A DNA stretch of 24,381 bases from Spirochaetota bacterium (GTDB taxonomy: Bacteria; Spirochaetota; Leptospiria; Turneriellales; Turneriellaceae). Both the position numbers and the translations under genes were made by a program. Where the stretch lies: assembly GCA_963205035.1 (NCBI GenBank), contig CAUJII010000134.1, positions 1 through 24,381 of the forward strand. Direction: 5' to 3'. Below, in pieces: positions 6,304 through 16,000 of this stretch. The notes beneath the pieces were generated by a model. The model saw nothing but the letters and a program-made list of their open reading frames with translations, made no database searches and had not been told where the DNA came from. Each line of letters starts with the position of its first letter. The stretch's first letter is position 1.

Positions 6304-7501
6304 GCGTGCGGTACGAAAGAGCGAAGCGCAAACCGGTGCCCCTAAAGTAATACAACCCCCTGTTCTTCTTGTCGTGGGCGAAGAGTCGGGCGATCTCTTG
6401 GCAAGCTCCATTCTCCGCGAGGTTCTCAAACAAAAAAAAATACCGGTATGGGGATGCGGAGGGACGAGACTCAAAGCGGCGGGGTTGAAAATTCGGTATA
6501 ACTCCGAAGAGCTTTCGACGATTGGTTTTTTTGAAGCGGCAAAAAATTACCGCAGGCTGACGAAAATAATTAAGGCCCTTGTTGAAGAGGCGAAGGCCAA
6601 CGGCACACGGGAAGCATGGCTCGTCGATTTTCCCGGCTTCAATATGCTTTTGGCAAAACGTCTCAAAGCGGTGGGTATCCGCTCGACGATGATCGTTTCA
6701 CCGACAGTCTGGGCGTGGAAATACAAGCGCGTTTTCAAAATCCGCGACAACTTCGAGCGCGTTTTGTGCCTTTATGATTTTGAGCCGGAGATTTATCACA
6801 AGTTGGGCGTCGAGGCGCATTACATTGGTCATCCTTTGACGCAAGAGACAGTTGCGCTCAAGAAAAAATTCCGCGATGCGGGAAATCCTCTGAAAAAAAA
6901 TCCTGCGATTTCGGCGGCTCTCAAGAAAAAATCTCCTATTGTCGCCATCATGCCGGGTTCACGCCCTTCAGAGATTCACTACCACACCGAGCGTATATTA
7001 GAAGGCGTGCGCCGTTTTCAAATCGCGCATCCGGGTTGTGTTTTCGTTCTTCCTGCCGCGAATGAGAAAATCCATAAACTGCTCTCAGATTATGAACTCC
7101 CTTTAGATACTTATCTTGTGAAACAGAGTGCGCCTTTTGTCTTAGACGTCGCAACAGCGGCGATTGCTTGCTCGGGCACGGTGACTCTGGAATGTGCGCT
7201 CTTCGGAGTGCCGCATCTCATTCTCTACCGCTCGTCGTGGACTTCGTACGCGATTTTTAAGCGGGTTATCCGAATTCCCTATATTGGGATGGTCAACGTG
7301 CTCGCGGGCCGCTTCATAGTACCGGAATTTTTGCAACGCCGGTTTACTCCGAAAAATATTGCAATGGGGTTGGAGAAACTTCTTTACGACGAAGAATTTT
7401 CAATGATACAAAAAACGGAACTGAAGCGCATTGCCGATAGACTGACTTCTCGCGCACCTGCTGAAGCTGCGGCAAAAATCTTGCTACAAAATTATTCCTA
7501 A
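6233..7501 (+). CDS. lpxB: Lipid-A-disaccharide synthase
   Basis: LpxB joins UDP-2,3-diacylglucosamine to lipid X at the inner membrane, forming the beta-1,6 disaccharide of lipid A. The 422-residue product carries the GT19 pattern: VLLVVGEESGDLLA near residues 44-57, VDFPGFNMLLAK, VSPTVWAWKYKR, YIGHPL, IMPGSRPSEI and SGTVTLECALFGVPHLILYR, then VNVLAGRFIVPEFLQ. About 42 extra N-terminal residues, very rich in Lys, Arg, Ser and Thr, precede the conserved core. They come from starting at the ATG inside purF (71-base overlap). No ATG or GTG downstream of that start but before the core was found, so I keep it. The basic tail may help membrane association. Presence of lpxB implies a lipid A outer membrane. 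Confidence 0.94.
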   Translation: MKPKRTTRTKKTSSANTKSKKTAKRAVRKSEAQTGAPKVIQPPVLLVVGEESGDLLASSILREVLKQKKIPVWGCGGTRLKAAGLKIRYNSEELSTIGFFEAAKNYRRLTKIIKALVEEAKANGTREAWLVDFPGFNMLLAKRLKAVGIRSTMIVSPTVWAWKYKRVFKIRDNFERVLCLYDFEPEIYHKLGVEAHYIGHPLTQETVALKKKFRDAGNPLKKNPAISAALKKKSPIVAIMPGSRPSEIHYHTERILEGVRRFQIAHPGCVFVLPAANEKIHKLLSDYELPLDTYLVKQSAPFVLDVATAAIACSGTVTLECALFGVPHLILYRSSWTSYAIFKRVIRIPYIGMVNVLAGRFIVPEFLQRRFTPKNIAMGLEKLLYDEEFSMIQKTELKRIADRLTSRAPAEAAAKILLQNYS

Positions 7502-7548
7502 CCAAATATCCTAATCACAAATTTCAATTCTGCCGAAAATCAACTATT

Positions 7549-8412
7549 ATGAGAGCTACTATCGTTGTAATAGTTATTACATTATTCGCGCTCGTGGCGT
7601 GCCGAGCGCCGCAAGCGCGTACGAATCCTCAAGACCCCGCGCAACAAGCACGCGCAACAGACGATCCTGTCATGCAAGACGGTATAGAAGAGCGTAGCGT
7701 AACCCCCGTAAGCGAAGGCTACGCTTCGTGGTATGGAAAAGAACTCCAAGGGCGGCCCACCGCAAGCGGAGAGATGTTCGACATGAATAAAATGACGGCT
7801 GCACACCGCGATTTCCCCATCAACTCGCTTGTCTTGGTTAAGAACTTGGAGAATGGCAAGAAAGTTATGGTCAAAATTAACGACCGGGGGCCTTATGTCG
7901 ATGGGCGCATTATCGACGTGAGTTTTGCAGCGGCGCGCGAATTGGGTTTTGCTGAAAAGGGAGTTACCCGCGTACAGCTCGAACTTGTTCAAGCTGGCGA
8001 GGACCGCTTCATGTCAAAAGCTGAAAGCCCGGTGAGCGCTCCCGTTGCTCAAGGCCTTGAAGCAGGGGAAGGCTCGGAAGAGATTATCGAACCATTGGAT
8101 TCTCTCGAAGACGATGGCTCCGACACCGGAGTAAAAACTCTCGACTCAAAAAAAGGTAAGCTCGTCTTCTTAGACGGCAAAAAACCCAAAGGGTACACCG
8201 TGCAGGTCGGCGCGTTCAAGAAGAAAGTCAACGCAGAACGCCACCGCGATGAACTTCTTGAGCAATATCCGCAGAAAGCGTTTATCGCAACGAATGGAAA
8301 ATGGCATTTCGTTTGCTTGGGTGATTTCAAAACAAAGAAGCAAGCAAAAACATTCTTAAAAAAACTCGACGACGATGGCATCGACGTGATGTATCGCGGT
8401 AAAGTGAGCTAA
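7549..8412 (+). CDS. rlpA: RlpA-family septal lytic transglycosylase lipoprotein with SPOR domain
   Basis: A 287-residue lipoprotein. The signal peptide (1-17) ends in a LVAC lipobox with Cys18 as lipidation site. The double-psi beta-barrel domain (about 55-148) has WYGKELQGRPTASGE followed by FDMNKMTAAHRDFP, then KINDRGPYVDGRIIDVS. Glu75, Asp78 and His86 correspond to residues conserved in Pseudomonas aeruginosa RlpA, which cleaves denuded septal glycan. A variable acidic linker leads to a C-terminal SPOR domain (about 214-287, GYTVQVGAFKKKVNAERHRD), which binds glycan lacking stem peptides. The protein should act at the division septum, in keeping with ftsK 23 bases downstream. It starts 47 bases after lpxB without a clear Shine-Dalgarno sequence. 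Confidence 0.93.
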   Translation: MRATIVVIVITLFALVACRAPQARTNPQDPAQQARATDDPVMQDGIEERSVTPVSEGYASWYGKELQGRPTASGEMFDMNKMTAAHRDFPINSLVLVKNLENGKKVMVKINDRGPYVDGRIIDVSFAAARELGFAEKGVTRVQLELVQAGEDRFMSKAESPVSAPVAQGLEAGEGSEEIIEPLDSLEDDGSDTGVKTLDSKKGKLVFLDGKKPKGYTVQVGAFKKKVNAERHRDELLEQYPQKAFIATNGKWHFVCLGDFKTKKQAKTFLKKLDDDGIDVMYRGKVS

Positions 8413-8435
8413 CGCACCCGTTCCTGCGAAGCGAA

Positions 8436-10871
8436 ATGAAGTGGGCCAAGACAAAGAGTCGTGAAGTAAACGAGAGTGCGCTCCACGCCAGCCCGCCTTG
8501 GGTTCAGAAAATTTCTGTTCCGGTAGACGGTCCTCTTGCCGAACAAGAGGAACCGCTCTGGAAGAGCCGGCTGGCAGAAAAACTGCGCGAACTCAATGGT
8601 GTGCCGGCGGTTTCGAGCGTGCCGGTTCATGTCGAAGCACCGCGCGAAGTTGAGCTTCCTATCCGCGATTTAGCTTTTCACATAGCGCCTTTGGGAGTTA
8701 TCCCAAAGAACCGCCCGCATGCGCAAGGGACTCAATTTGCTCAAGTCAAACAAGCAGAAGCCAGTACAGAAACTACTTTAATAGAGCGCGACTCAGCGCC
8801 ATTGGAGAATGATTCTGAAGGTGCCGCAACATACGAACCCAAAACAGCCATTACGTCTCACGCCGCCCTTCCAAAAAGCGCAAGCCCTTCCTTTACTTAC
8901 CGCTTGGCTGAAGAGAAGAAAAAGGTATCGCTCGCTCAGGAGTATGAACTCAACCACTCGACGGCGGCTTATGCAAAAGGCGAAGACTTCGATGTGGATG
9001 CCTTCTTTGAGAAAACAGACTTTGCGATAGATAAGAGTTGGTCGCCGCCTTTGGAGACTCTCGAAGCGCTCGAGAAAGGTGAAGACTATCTCGAAACGGG
9101 GGCTATCCAGTACGAGAGCCGTACGTATGCGAACGAAGAGGATGCGAATCGTATTGTGGACCTCGAAGAGGGCGAAGAAGAAGTCGACGAACTGATAGAA
9201 AAAGAGGCTACTCTATCTCTCGCGACGCAGACAGCCGAGAGGGACTCTGTTTTTGAACAAGACTTATCCGCTGCGGTGGAAGTCGAAGAAGACAGCCCAT
9301 ACGAAGATATGGGCGAAGACGAAATTAATACCACAGTGAAAAGAGAAGTCGCGCAAGATGCGGCCTCCCAGCGCGAGACAGAGAAGAGAGAGCGTGCAGC
9401 CATCGAAAATGCGGAACGAGCCTCGGTCACACCGCTCTTGACGGTCAATAAGCAACGGGAGATTTTGTTTCCTCTCCTCAAAACGCAGAAGCGTGCGCTT
9501 GAAATTGCGAATCCCGCAGAAGCGCAAGCGGTGATTGAAAAACTCGAGGAGACTCTCGAACAATTTTCGATTGAGGGTCACGTTGTCGGCATCCAGCGTG
9601 GGCCTATCATCACGCGCTACGAACTCAAGATGGCGTCGGGGATTAAAGTCAGCCGTATCTTGGGGCTGACCGACGAGCTCGCGATGGCTCTCGAGGCGTT
9701 GCGTGTGCGTATCGAGGCTCCCATTCCCGGACGCTCGACTGTCGGAATAGAAATTCCCAACAAGCAACGCGTCAAAGTTCTCTTGGGCGATGTACTGAAT
9801 GACACGGGGTACAAGGAATACGGGGGAGAGCTCCCCTTGCCTCTGGGACGCGACATTGCAGGCAATCTTCTTTTAGAAGACTTAACGCGCATGCCGCATC
9901 TCTTGATTGCGGGCGCTACGGGTTCTGGAAAATCTGTCGCCGTCAATTCCTTCATTTCGTCTCTTATTTTGCACAAGAGTCCCGAAGACGTACGTTTCCT
10001 TTTGGTCGACCCGAAGCTCGTCGAGCTTTCGGGGTATAACGACATTCCGCATTTGTTGCACCCTGTCATTACCGAGCCCAACAAAGCGATTCTCGCGTTG
10101 GGCTGGGCCGTCGAAGAGATGGAGCGGCGCTACGAAGACTTGGCGGAGTTAGGCGCACGAGACATTCGATCATATAACGAAAAGATCCGCGCACACAAGA
10201 GAAAATACGACTTGCCTATCATGCCTTACATTGTAGTCCTCATCGACGAGTTGGGTGATCTCATGATGGTTGCTGGCAAGGAAATCGAAAGTTCCATTAT
10301 TCGGCTTTCGCAAAAAGCGCGCGCTGTGGGTATCCACTTGATTTTGGCAACGCAGCGGCCGTCGGTCGACGTCATCACTGCTCTTATTAAAGCGAACTGT
10401 CCTGCGCGGATAGCGTTGCAGGTTGCGCAGAAGACAGACTCGCGCACAATTTTAGACAGCAACGGCGCCGAGCAGCTTTTGGGGCAGGGCGACATGCTTT
10501 TTCGTCATCCATCGAAAGCGCAGCTTATCCGAGCGCAGGTGCCTCTTATCGAAGATAATGAAGTCGAGGACATTGTCGCGTATGCGAAGAAGCTCGCGAA
10601 GCCCGTTTATATAACCCTCGAAGATCCGAAAGGAAAATTGGGCGAACTGGAAGCAGGAGACGAGGACCTTTTTGACGAGGCGTGGCAGATAATTCTCGAA
10701 AGTCAAAAAGCGTCGGCAAGTTACTTACAGCGCCGATTGCGCATTGGGTATAATAAAGCGGCACGGCTTATTGAGGCTTTTGAAGCGCGTGGGATGATTG
10801 GCCCTCAGATCGGCTCAAAGCCGAGAGAGATTATGGGCTCGGGCCAAGGAGGGCCAAGCCGTGTGCCGTGA
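8436..10871 (+). CDS. ftsK: FtsK/SpoIIIE-family DNA translocase lacking a membrane domain
   Basis: FtsK is a hexameric DNA pump that clears and aligns chromosome termini at division. The 811-residue protein has a complete motor: alpha domain from about 335, Walker A GATGSGKS at 493-500, VDPKLVELSGYNDIPHLL, Walker B IVVLIDELGD at 599-608, ATQRPSVDVITALIKAN, and a C-terminal gamma (winged-helix, KOPS-reading) domain near 735-800 (SYLQRRLRIGYNKAARLIEAFEARGMIG). The first 330 or so residues are acidic, low in hydrophobicity and probably disordered. They contain none of the four transmembrane helices normally found at the FtsK N-terminus. The upstream gene ends 23 bases before the ATG, so no membrane segment has been missed. 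It may be targeted by a partner protein, or a separate membrane-bound copy may exist elsewhere. Confidence 0.93.
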   Translation: MKWAKTKSREVNESALHASPPWVQKISVPVDGPLAEQEEPLWKSRLAEKLRELNGVPAVSSVPVHVEAPREVELPIRDLAFHIAPLGVIPKNRPHAQGTQFAQVKQAEASTETTLIERDSAPLENDSEGAATYEPKTAITSHAALPKSASPSFTYRLAEEKKKVSLAQEYELNHSTAAYAKGEDFDVDAFFEKTDFAIDKSWSPPLETLEALEKGEDYLETGAIQYESRTYANEEDANRIVDLEEGEEEVDELIEKEATLSLATQTAERDSVFEQDLSAAVEVEEDSPYEDMGEDEINTTVKREVAQDAASQRETEKRERAAIENAERASVTPLLTVNKQREILFPLLKTQKRALEIANPAEAQAVIEKLEETLEQFSIEGHVVGIQRGPIITRYELKMASGIKVSRILGLTDELAMALEALRVRIEAPIPGRSTVGIEIPNKQRVKVLLGDVLNDTGYKEYGGELPLPLGRDIAGNLLLEDLTRMPHLLIAGATGSGKSVAVNSFISSLILHKSPEDVRFLLVDPKLVELSGYNDIPHLLHPVITEPNKAILALGWAVEEMERRYEDLAELGARDIRSYNEKIRAHKRKYDLPIMPYIVVLIDELGDLMMVAGKEIESSIIRLSQKARAVGIHLILATQRPSVDVITALIKANCPARIALQVAQKTDSRTILDSNGAEQLLGQGDMLFRHPSKAQLIRAQVPLIEDNEVEDIVAYAKKLAKPVYITLEDPKGKLGELEAGDEDLFDEAWQIILESQKASASYLQRRLRIGYNKAARLIEAFEARGMIGPQIGSKPREIMGSGQGGPSRVP

Positions 10872-10889
10872 CACGATGTCACGAATTTT
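10867..10889 (+). terminator. Possible Rho-independent terminator of ftsK
   Basis: CGTGACA (10867-10873) and TGTCACG (10877-10883) form a perfect 7-bp stem with a CGA triloop. AATTTT follows directly. The stem includes the ftsK stop codon. The T-run is short, so the call is tentative. Confidence 0.4.
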
Positions 10890-10922
10890 CGACGTTTCGA
10901 CTGCGCTCAACGACCGAAAATT
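10884..10922. repeat. Inverted repeat AATTTTCG / CGAAAATT, REP-like
   Basis: Perfect 8-bp arms at 10884-10891 and 10915-10922 enclose a 23-base loop containing TTTCGACTGCGCTCAACG. That loop text resembles dispersed intergenic REP-type elements of many bacterial genomes. Copy number cannot be judged from one window. Confidence 0.35.
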
Positions 10923-10932
10923 GCAAAACCCT

Positions 10933-10985
10933 TAGCAACTGCGGTCACTGATTGCAATCGAAGTGACCGTTGCTATGCCGCATAG
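10933..10985. repeat. Nested palindromes downstream of ftsK
   Basis: TAGCAAC (10933-10939) plus GGTCACT (10943-10949) pair with AGTGACC (10962-10968) plus GTTGCTA (10969-10975), giving 14 base pairs with one 3-base bulge. The loop holds a further perfect palindrome, GATTGCAATC (10950-10959). A small CTATG-CCG-CATAG hairpin (10973-10985) follows directly. There is no T-run, so it is not a standard terminator. It could be a protein-binding site, a REP element or a structured RNA. Confidence 0.5.
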
Positions 10986-11055
10986 ACAACCCCAATGAAA
11001 GGATAATACCTTCTTGCCGTAATCTCTCTTATGTGCTTCATGGTTTTCAAAGATT

Positions 11056-12990
11056 ATGGAAAAACTACGCAAGCTTTTTCGCAGGAATCCAGAGAGGTTA
11101 AAGTATGCTGGCGAGTTTTCGGTACAGCTCGATCAACAGTTGCAAAGCTGGACTCGTGTAGCCGCTTTCATATCGATTTTCGCATGGGTCAACTTTGCTT
11201 TCGATACGGATAAAAGACTCCATCCAGAGTTTACAGAACTTCTTTATTTCCGTTTAGCTCTCTCGGTGATTGGCTTCATCGTTTTTGTCGCATCGTTTAT
11301 TCCATCGTTGCAGAAACATAAAGCGTTGAGTTTGAAGATACTTATGGGCTATGTCATGCTCGCGACTTCGTGGTTCACAGGACGTCTCGCAGTCGATGCG
11401 AACTATGTTTCGGGTTTGCAAATTGTCGTCATGATACCGATTGCGGCGCCCGTTTCACGCTTTCTTTTTGTCCTCGCACAAGTCAGTTCGATTGTAGTCT
11501 TCTTGCTCTCCGTTATTATCTACAAGCCCAATCTTTCGACGCCCGCCGCAGCGTATTCGATGAATAATCTTCTTATCTCGTATGTGATCGCGGTCGCGTT
11601 TGCTTTTATGCTCGATAAAATTCGCTTCGATTCGTTCATGAAAACAAAAAATATTGAAATCAAGAACTCTGAAATCGAAGCACAGATGAAGCGCGTCCAT
11701 GCGCTGAAGACGCAGCAAGATGGGGATTATTTTTTGACAGCGCAATTATTGCAGCCGTTGGCCGTCAATGCGACAACGGCGTCTCGCATAGCGATCGAAT
11801 TCCTTACAGAACAAAAAAAGAAATTCCAGTTTAAGAAATGGGAGTCCGAGATCGGGGGCGACATCAGCGCTGCGAATACAGTCGTCTTGCGCGGGCAAAA
11901 ATATATCGCTTTTATGAACGGTGACGCGATGGGGAAATCGATTCAAGGAGCAGGCGGTGCGCTCGTTGCGGGAACTATTTTTAAGTCGTATCTCCACCGC
12001 ACAAAACAAGACGATGAGAGCCGCTACACTTTTCCGGAGCAGTGGCTACGCGATTGCCATCAAGAGCTCCATCATGTCATGGCGTCTTTCGACGGACGGA
12101 TGCTCGTCTCTGCGGTCATCGGCCTCATCGACGAATCGAACGGCTTTCTTTATTATATCAATGCGGAGCACCCGTGGATTGCTCTTTGGAGAGACGGGAA
12201 AGCGTCTTTCATCGAAGACGAATTGACGCTAAGAAAATTCGGAATGCCGGAAACGGATGAAGTTTTTCGCATTAAGACTTTTTCGATGGCGCCCGCCGAC
12301 TCGCTTTTTATCGGTTCGGACGGTCGCGACGATCTTGCTCTTGGAATAGACGAGTCGGGCAACTCTATTATCAACAGCGACGAGACGCTTTTCCTGCGCG
12401 TGATTGAAAAAAGCGAGGGAGAATTGGAAGTTCTCTATGAAGACTTGAAGCGCGCGGGTGAAATTACCGACGACTTGTCGCTTGTAAAAATTACCTACCA
12501 AGGCCAAGCGAAACAAAAAATATCGCGCGCGGATTTAACGCAGTTCCGGTCGTTCTTGGAAAAGAAAGAACTCCGTTTAGCTTTGGGTGAAATCGAGCGT
12601 CTTTATTCGGAAAACCCGCTTGAAGCAGAAGTCATTTTCGAGTTCATGCTCCTCAACTCAAAAGCAAAAAAATTCACGCTTGCCGCCGAAGTGGGCGAAA
12701 AATTCTGCCGCGAAAATCCGTCCGATTTGCGCATCATCTATTTGACTTCACGCGCTCTCAAGTTTGCGGGCGCTCAAGATAGAAATCTTCTCCGGCGGGC
12801 CGCGGACTATGCCGAAAGAGTCGCTCTGCGCGCGCCACGTAGTCTGACAGCTCTCGTGAATTTAGCGGATATCTACCGACGGCTCGGTCGCACCGAGTTG
12901 GCGGAGGATAACCTTAAGAAAGCACAGGCGATCGACTCTGAAAATCGCGTTGTAAAAAAACTCGAATCGCTTTTAACCGTGAAAACTTGA
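11056..12990 (+). CDS. Membrane SpoIIE-type PP2C phosphatase with C-terminal TPR-like region
   Basis: A 644-residue membrane protein. Residues 33-187 hold about six hydrophobic helices. A short charged coil (about 190-220) leads to a SpoIIE-type PP2C domain (about 240-482). Its metal-binding motifs are recognisable: GGD at 267-269, FMNGDAMGKS with Asp290, IGSDGRDD with Asp422, and TDDLSLVKI with Asp472/473. A helical C-terminus (about 500-640) looks like two or three TPR units (NLADIYRRLGRTELAEDNLKKA). Such phosphatases typically dephosphorylate anti-sigma-factor antagonists (RsbU/SpoIIE logic). The second Asp of the usual GGDxxD motif is absent (GGDISAAN). The gene ends 23 bases from the convergent kinase/phosphatase gene, with no terminator between. 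No promoter or strong ribosome binding site is obvious. Confidence 0.85.
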   Translation: MEKLRKLFRRNPERLKYAGEFSVQLDQQLQSWTRVAAFISIFAWVNFAFDTDKRLHPEFTELLYFRLALSVIGFIVFVASFIPSLQKHKALSLKILMGYVMLATSWFTGRLAVDANYVSGLQIVVMIPIAAPVSRFLFVLAQVSSIVVFLLSVIIYKPNLSTPAAAYSMNNLLISYVIAVAFAFMLDKIRFDSFMKTKNIEIKNSEIEAQMKRVHALKTQQDGDYFLTAQLLQPLAVNATTASRIAIEFLTEQKKKFQFKKWESEIGGDISAANTVVLRGQKYIAFMNGDAMGKSIQGAGGALVAGTIFKSYLHRTKQDDESRYTFPEQWLRDCHQELHHVMASFDGRMLVSAVIGLIDESNGFLYYINAEHPWIALWRDGKASFIEDELTLRKFGMPETDEVFRIKTFSMAPADSLFIGSDGRDDLALGIDESGNSIINSDETLFLRVIEKSEGELEVLYEDLKRAGEITDDLSLVKITYQGQAKQKISRADLTQFRSFLEKKELRLALGEIERLYSENPLEAEVIFEFMLLNSKAKKFTLAAEVGEKFCRENPSDLRIIYLTSRALKFAGAQDRNLLRRAADYAERVALRAPRSLTALVNLADIYRRLGRTELAEDNLKKAQAIDSENRVVKKLESLLTVKT

Positions 12991-13013
12991 GAAGGGTGTG
13001 AGTGCCTACGAGT

Positions 13014-16000
13014 TTAGCTACCGATAAAATCACAAACCACGACCGCGATGTCGTCGTGATCGAAAATTTCCGTTCCCACGTGTTGTTGGACGTCGTCTAT
13101 TAAGGCTTGCGTAAATTCGCGCACATCGAGCGAAGCGTGCGTTTCGATAAATTGGCAAAGTCTTTGGTCGTCGTAGAGCTCCCCCTGAGGCGAAGGAGCT
13201 TCTGTGATTCCGTCCGTATAGAAGATAAGTCTATCGCCGACTTCGAGATCTATCGAAAGGACTTCGTGCGGTCTCTTGGCTTGTAAGCCCAAAACACCGC
13301 CCTTGCTCATGAGTGTTTCCAGAGTCTGAGTTCTTTTTCTAAAAAGAAGAACGGGTGGATGCCCCGCACGCGCAAGGGAGAGTTTTCCGGTTTGCGAAAT
13401 TTCTGCATAAACTGCCGTAACGAAGTTGCCGCTCATGTTGCCTTGCATGATGGCATTCATTTGCGACAAGAGTTCATCCGGCTGATCCATAATCGAGCGC
13501 ATGAGACTAAATCCCATTTTAAGCATCGACACAATGAGCGCCGCCGGGACGCCATGCCCCGAAACGTCGGCCATGAATATACCCGTTTTATCTTTTGCTT
13601 CGAGGAAGTCAAAAAAGTCCCCGCCGACCATTGCCATCGCTTGGTAGTAGCTCGCGATGCGCAGTCCGGGCGGCGCTTTTGGCGGTTCGGGAATCAAACT
13701 CGTTTGGATTCGGTGTGCGACTCTTAATTCGTTTTGTAAAACTTGAAATTCATTTTGCGTTCGGAGCGCAGCCTTTAGTGTTAAGAGAGTCTTCACTCGC
13801 GCAATCAACTCTTTTGAATCGAAGGGTTTTGAGATATAATCGTTCGCGCCGCTATCGAAGCTGCGCAGCATATCTTCGGTGCGGTTCTTGGCAGTGAGAA
13901 TGATGATTGGTATTTCGCCTTGAGAAAACTCTGCGCGGATTATCGACGTCGCCTCATAGCCATCCATCTGCGGCATCATGACATCCATTAAAACAATTTC
14001 AGGTTGGAGTGTTTTGATTTTCTCAAACGCTTCTTTTGCCGAAAGCGCGGTCGCGACGCGTATTCCGCTCAGCTCAAGATGGTTGACGACCACTTGCAGG
14101 TTGATCGGTTCGTCGTCGACGGCGAGCACTTGGATGCCTTTGGCGTCCTCGTCGATTTGCTTCGGCGGGGCACTTGGCAGTTCAGAGTCCGCAATTCTTA
14201 CAGCAGTTTTATTCTCTTGAGAGATACCGTATCTATCCTCCGGAGTGTTTCTATCGGTTCGAGGGGCGGGGTTTTTTATATCTTCTGAAATATTCTCTGC
14301 GATAGGCAAAGTAAAAGTAAACTTGGCTCCTTCGCCTTCTTTCGATTCGACCCAAATCGTGCCGCCTTGCATCGCAACGAGAGATTTGGTGATTGCAAGA
14401 CCCAACCCCGTGCCGCCGAACTCTCGTGAAATGGATCCATCCGCCTGTTCAAACGACTCAAAAATAGCCGCGTGCTTTTCTTGTGGAACTCCGATGCCTG
14501 TGTCGGTGACGCTTACCTCGATAATTTGACCTTGCTTACGAGCGCTCAACGTTATCGAACCTTCGTGCGTAAACTTGACTGCGTTTCCGACGAGGTTGTG
14601 CAAAATTTGCTGTAATCGGTTTTCGTCGGCTAAGACATGGTCAATTTCTTTAGGGATTTCATTGATGAGGTTGATTTGTTTTGAAGCGACGAGCGGTTCA
14701 GAAAGTTTCACGATAATCTGGCTCGCCGAATAGAGGTCGACGGGGCGCAACGCTAAGACAAGTTCCGAATTCTGAATTTTTGCAAAATCTAAAATATCGT
14801 CGATTAAAACAGAGAGCCTACGCCCGCTCGAAATGATGAGGTCAATATTTTCTCGTGCGCTTAGAGATAGTTTGCCTGCAATCCCCGCGTTCAAAGACTC
14901 TGCGATGCCGATTATGCCGCTAAGCGGTGTGCGGAGTTCATGCGATGTGTTAGATAAGAATTCGTCTTTGAGTTTATCGATTTGAATGAGTTTTTCATTT
15001 TGTGCGGTTAGTTCGTTCTTGAGCTCTTCGATACGAAAAAATGCTTTCGTGAATTTCATCCCAATGAGAAACGATTGAAAGAAGATGAAAGAAAAAAGAC
15101 CGAATGGCAAAAAATAACCGCTATCGATGATTTCATAGTTATAGAGAAGGTCGTTCGCGACGGCCACCATGAAGATGCAAATACCACCTAAGAAGAGAAG
15201 AGAACCTTCTTGTTTGCGGAGCGTAGCGCGCATCCCGCTCAGGAGTGAGTGGAAAACAATCGCAGCGGTTAAGAGGTTGAAGAGAAGAAGGGTGTGAGAA
15301 AAAATAGTTCCGGGTGTGGCGACAACCAACAGAGTCCCTGCACCGCAAACGACCCAAAGGAAACGAGCCATCGTTTTAGGAAATTCCCTCGGGAAGACCT
15401 CTCTGAAATATTGGTAAAAAAATGGAAGCGCCAGATAGAACGAAAGGTACTCCAATTTATGAAAAAACCAAAACGGCGCATTGGAAAAAACAGAAACGAG
15501 AAGCCGTTCGCCCAAGAGCGAAGTACGCAACGCTATGAGTAGCGAGGCACACCCGAACATGAGCGTCGATAAGTCCTGCCTGCGCAAGTAAAAGAGAGCG
15601 AAATGATAAATGGCCATGATGAAGATTGCGCCAACCAAAAACATCTCTATTCCAATCCAGGTTTCGCGTTGGGCGCGTAAGTCTTCGGTCCGACCGAGGG
15701 TGAGCGGGAACCACAGACCGCCCGATTTGTCCACAAAGTTCGCGACGTAGAGCGTTAGATCTAACGTATCGCCGAGAACCGGCAGGGGATAAACACCCGG
15801 CTTGAATTGTGCGACGGTCTCGTTTTTATTCGCTGCCGGGTTACCGTTCGCCGCGACGAGTACGCCATTCGCAAAGAGTTTGTAGCTCGTACCGGCATTT
15901 GCGAGCCGAATACTCAGGCCGTCGCCGTGGTGCACTCCCAGGAGAACGCGCACACGGTAAGTTGCAAATCCGACGCCCCCCACTGCTGCATTATCTTTTT

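Noticed and set aside
5797..6474. 225-codon minus-strand open frame across the purF-lpxB junction
   Set aside because: It is entirely antisense to two strongly recognised genes and its translation shows no domain pattern.
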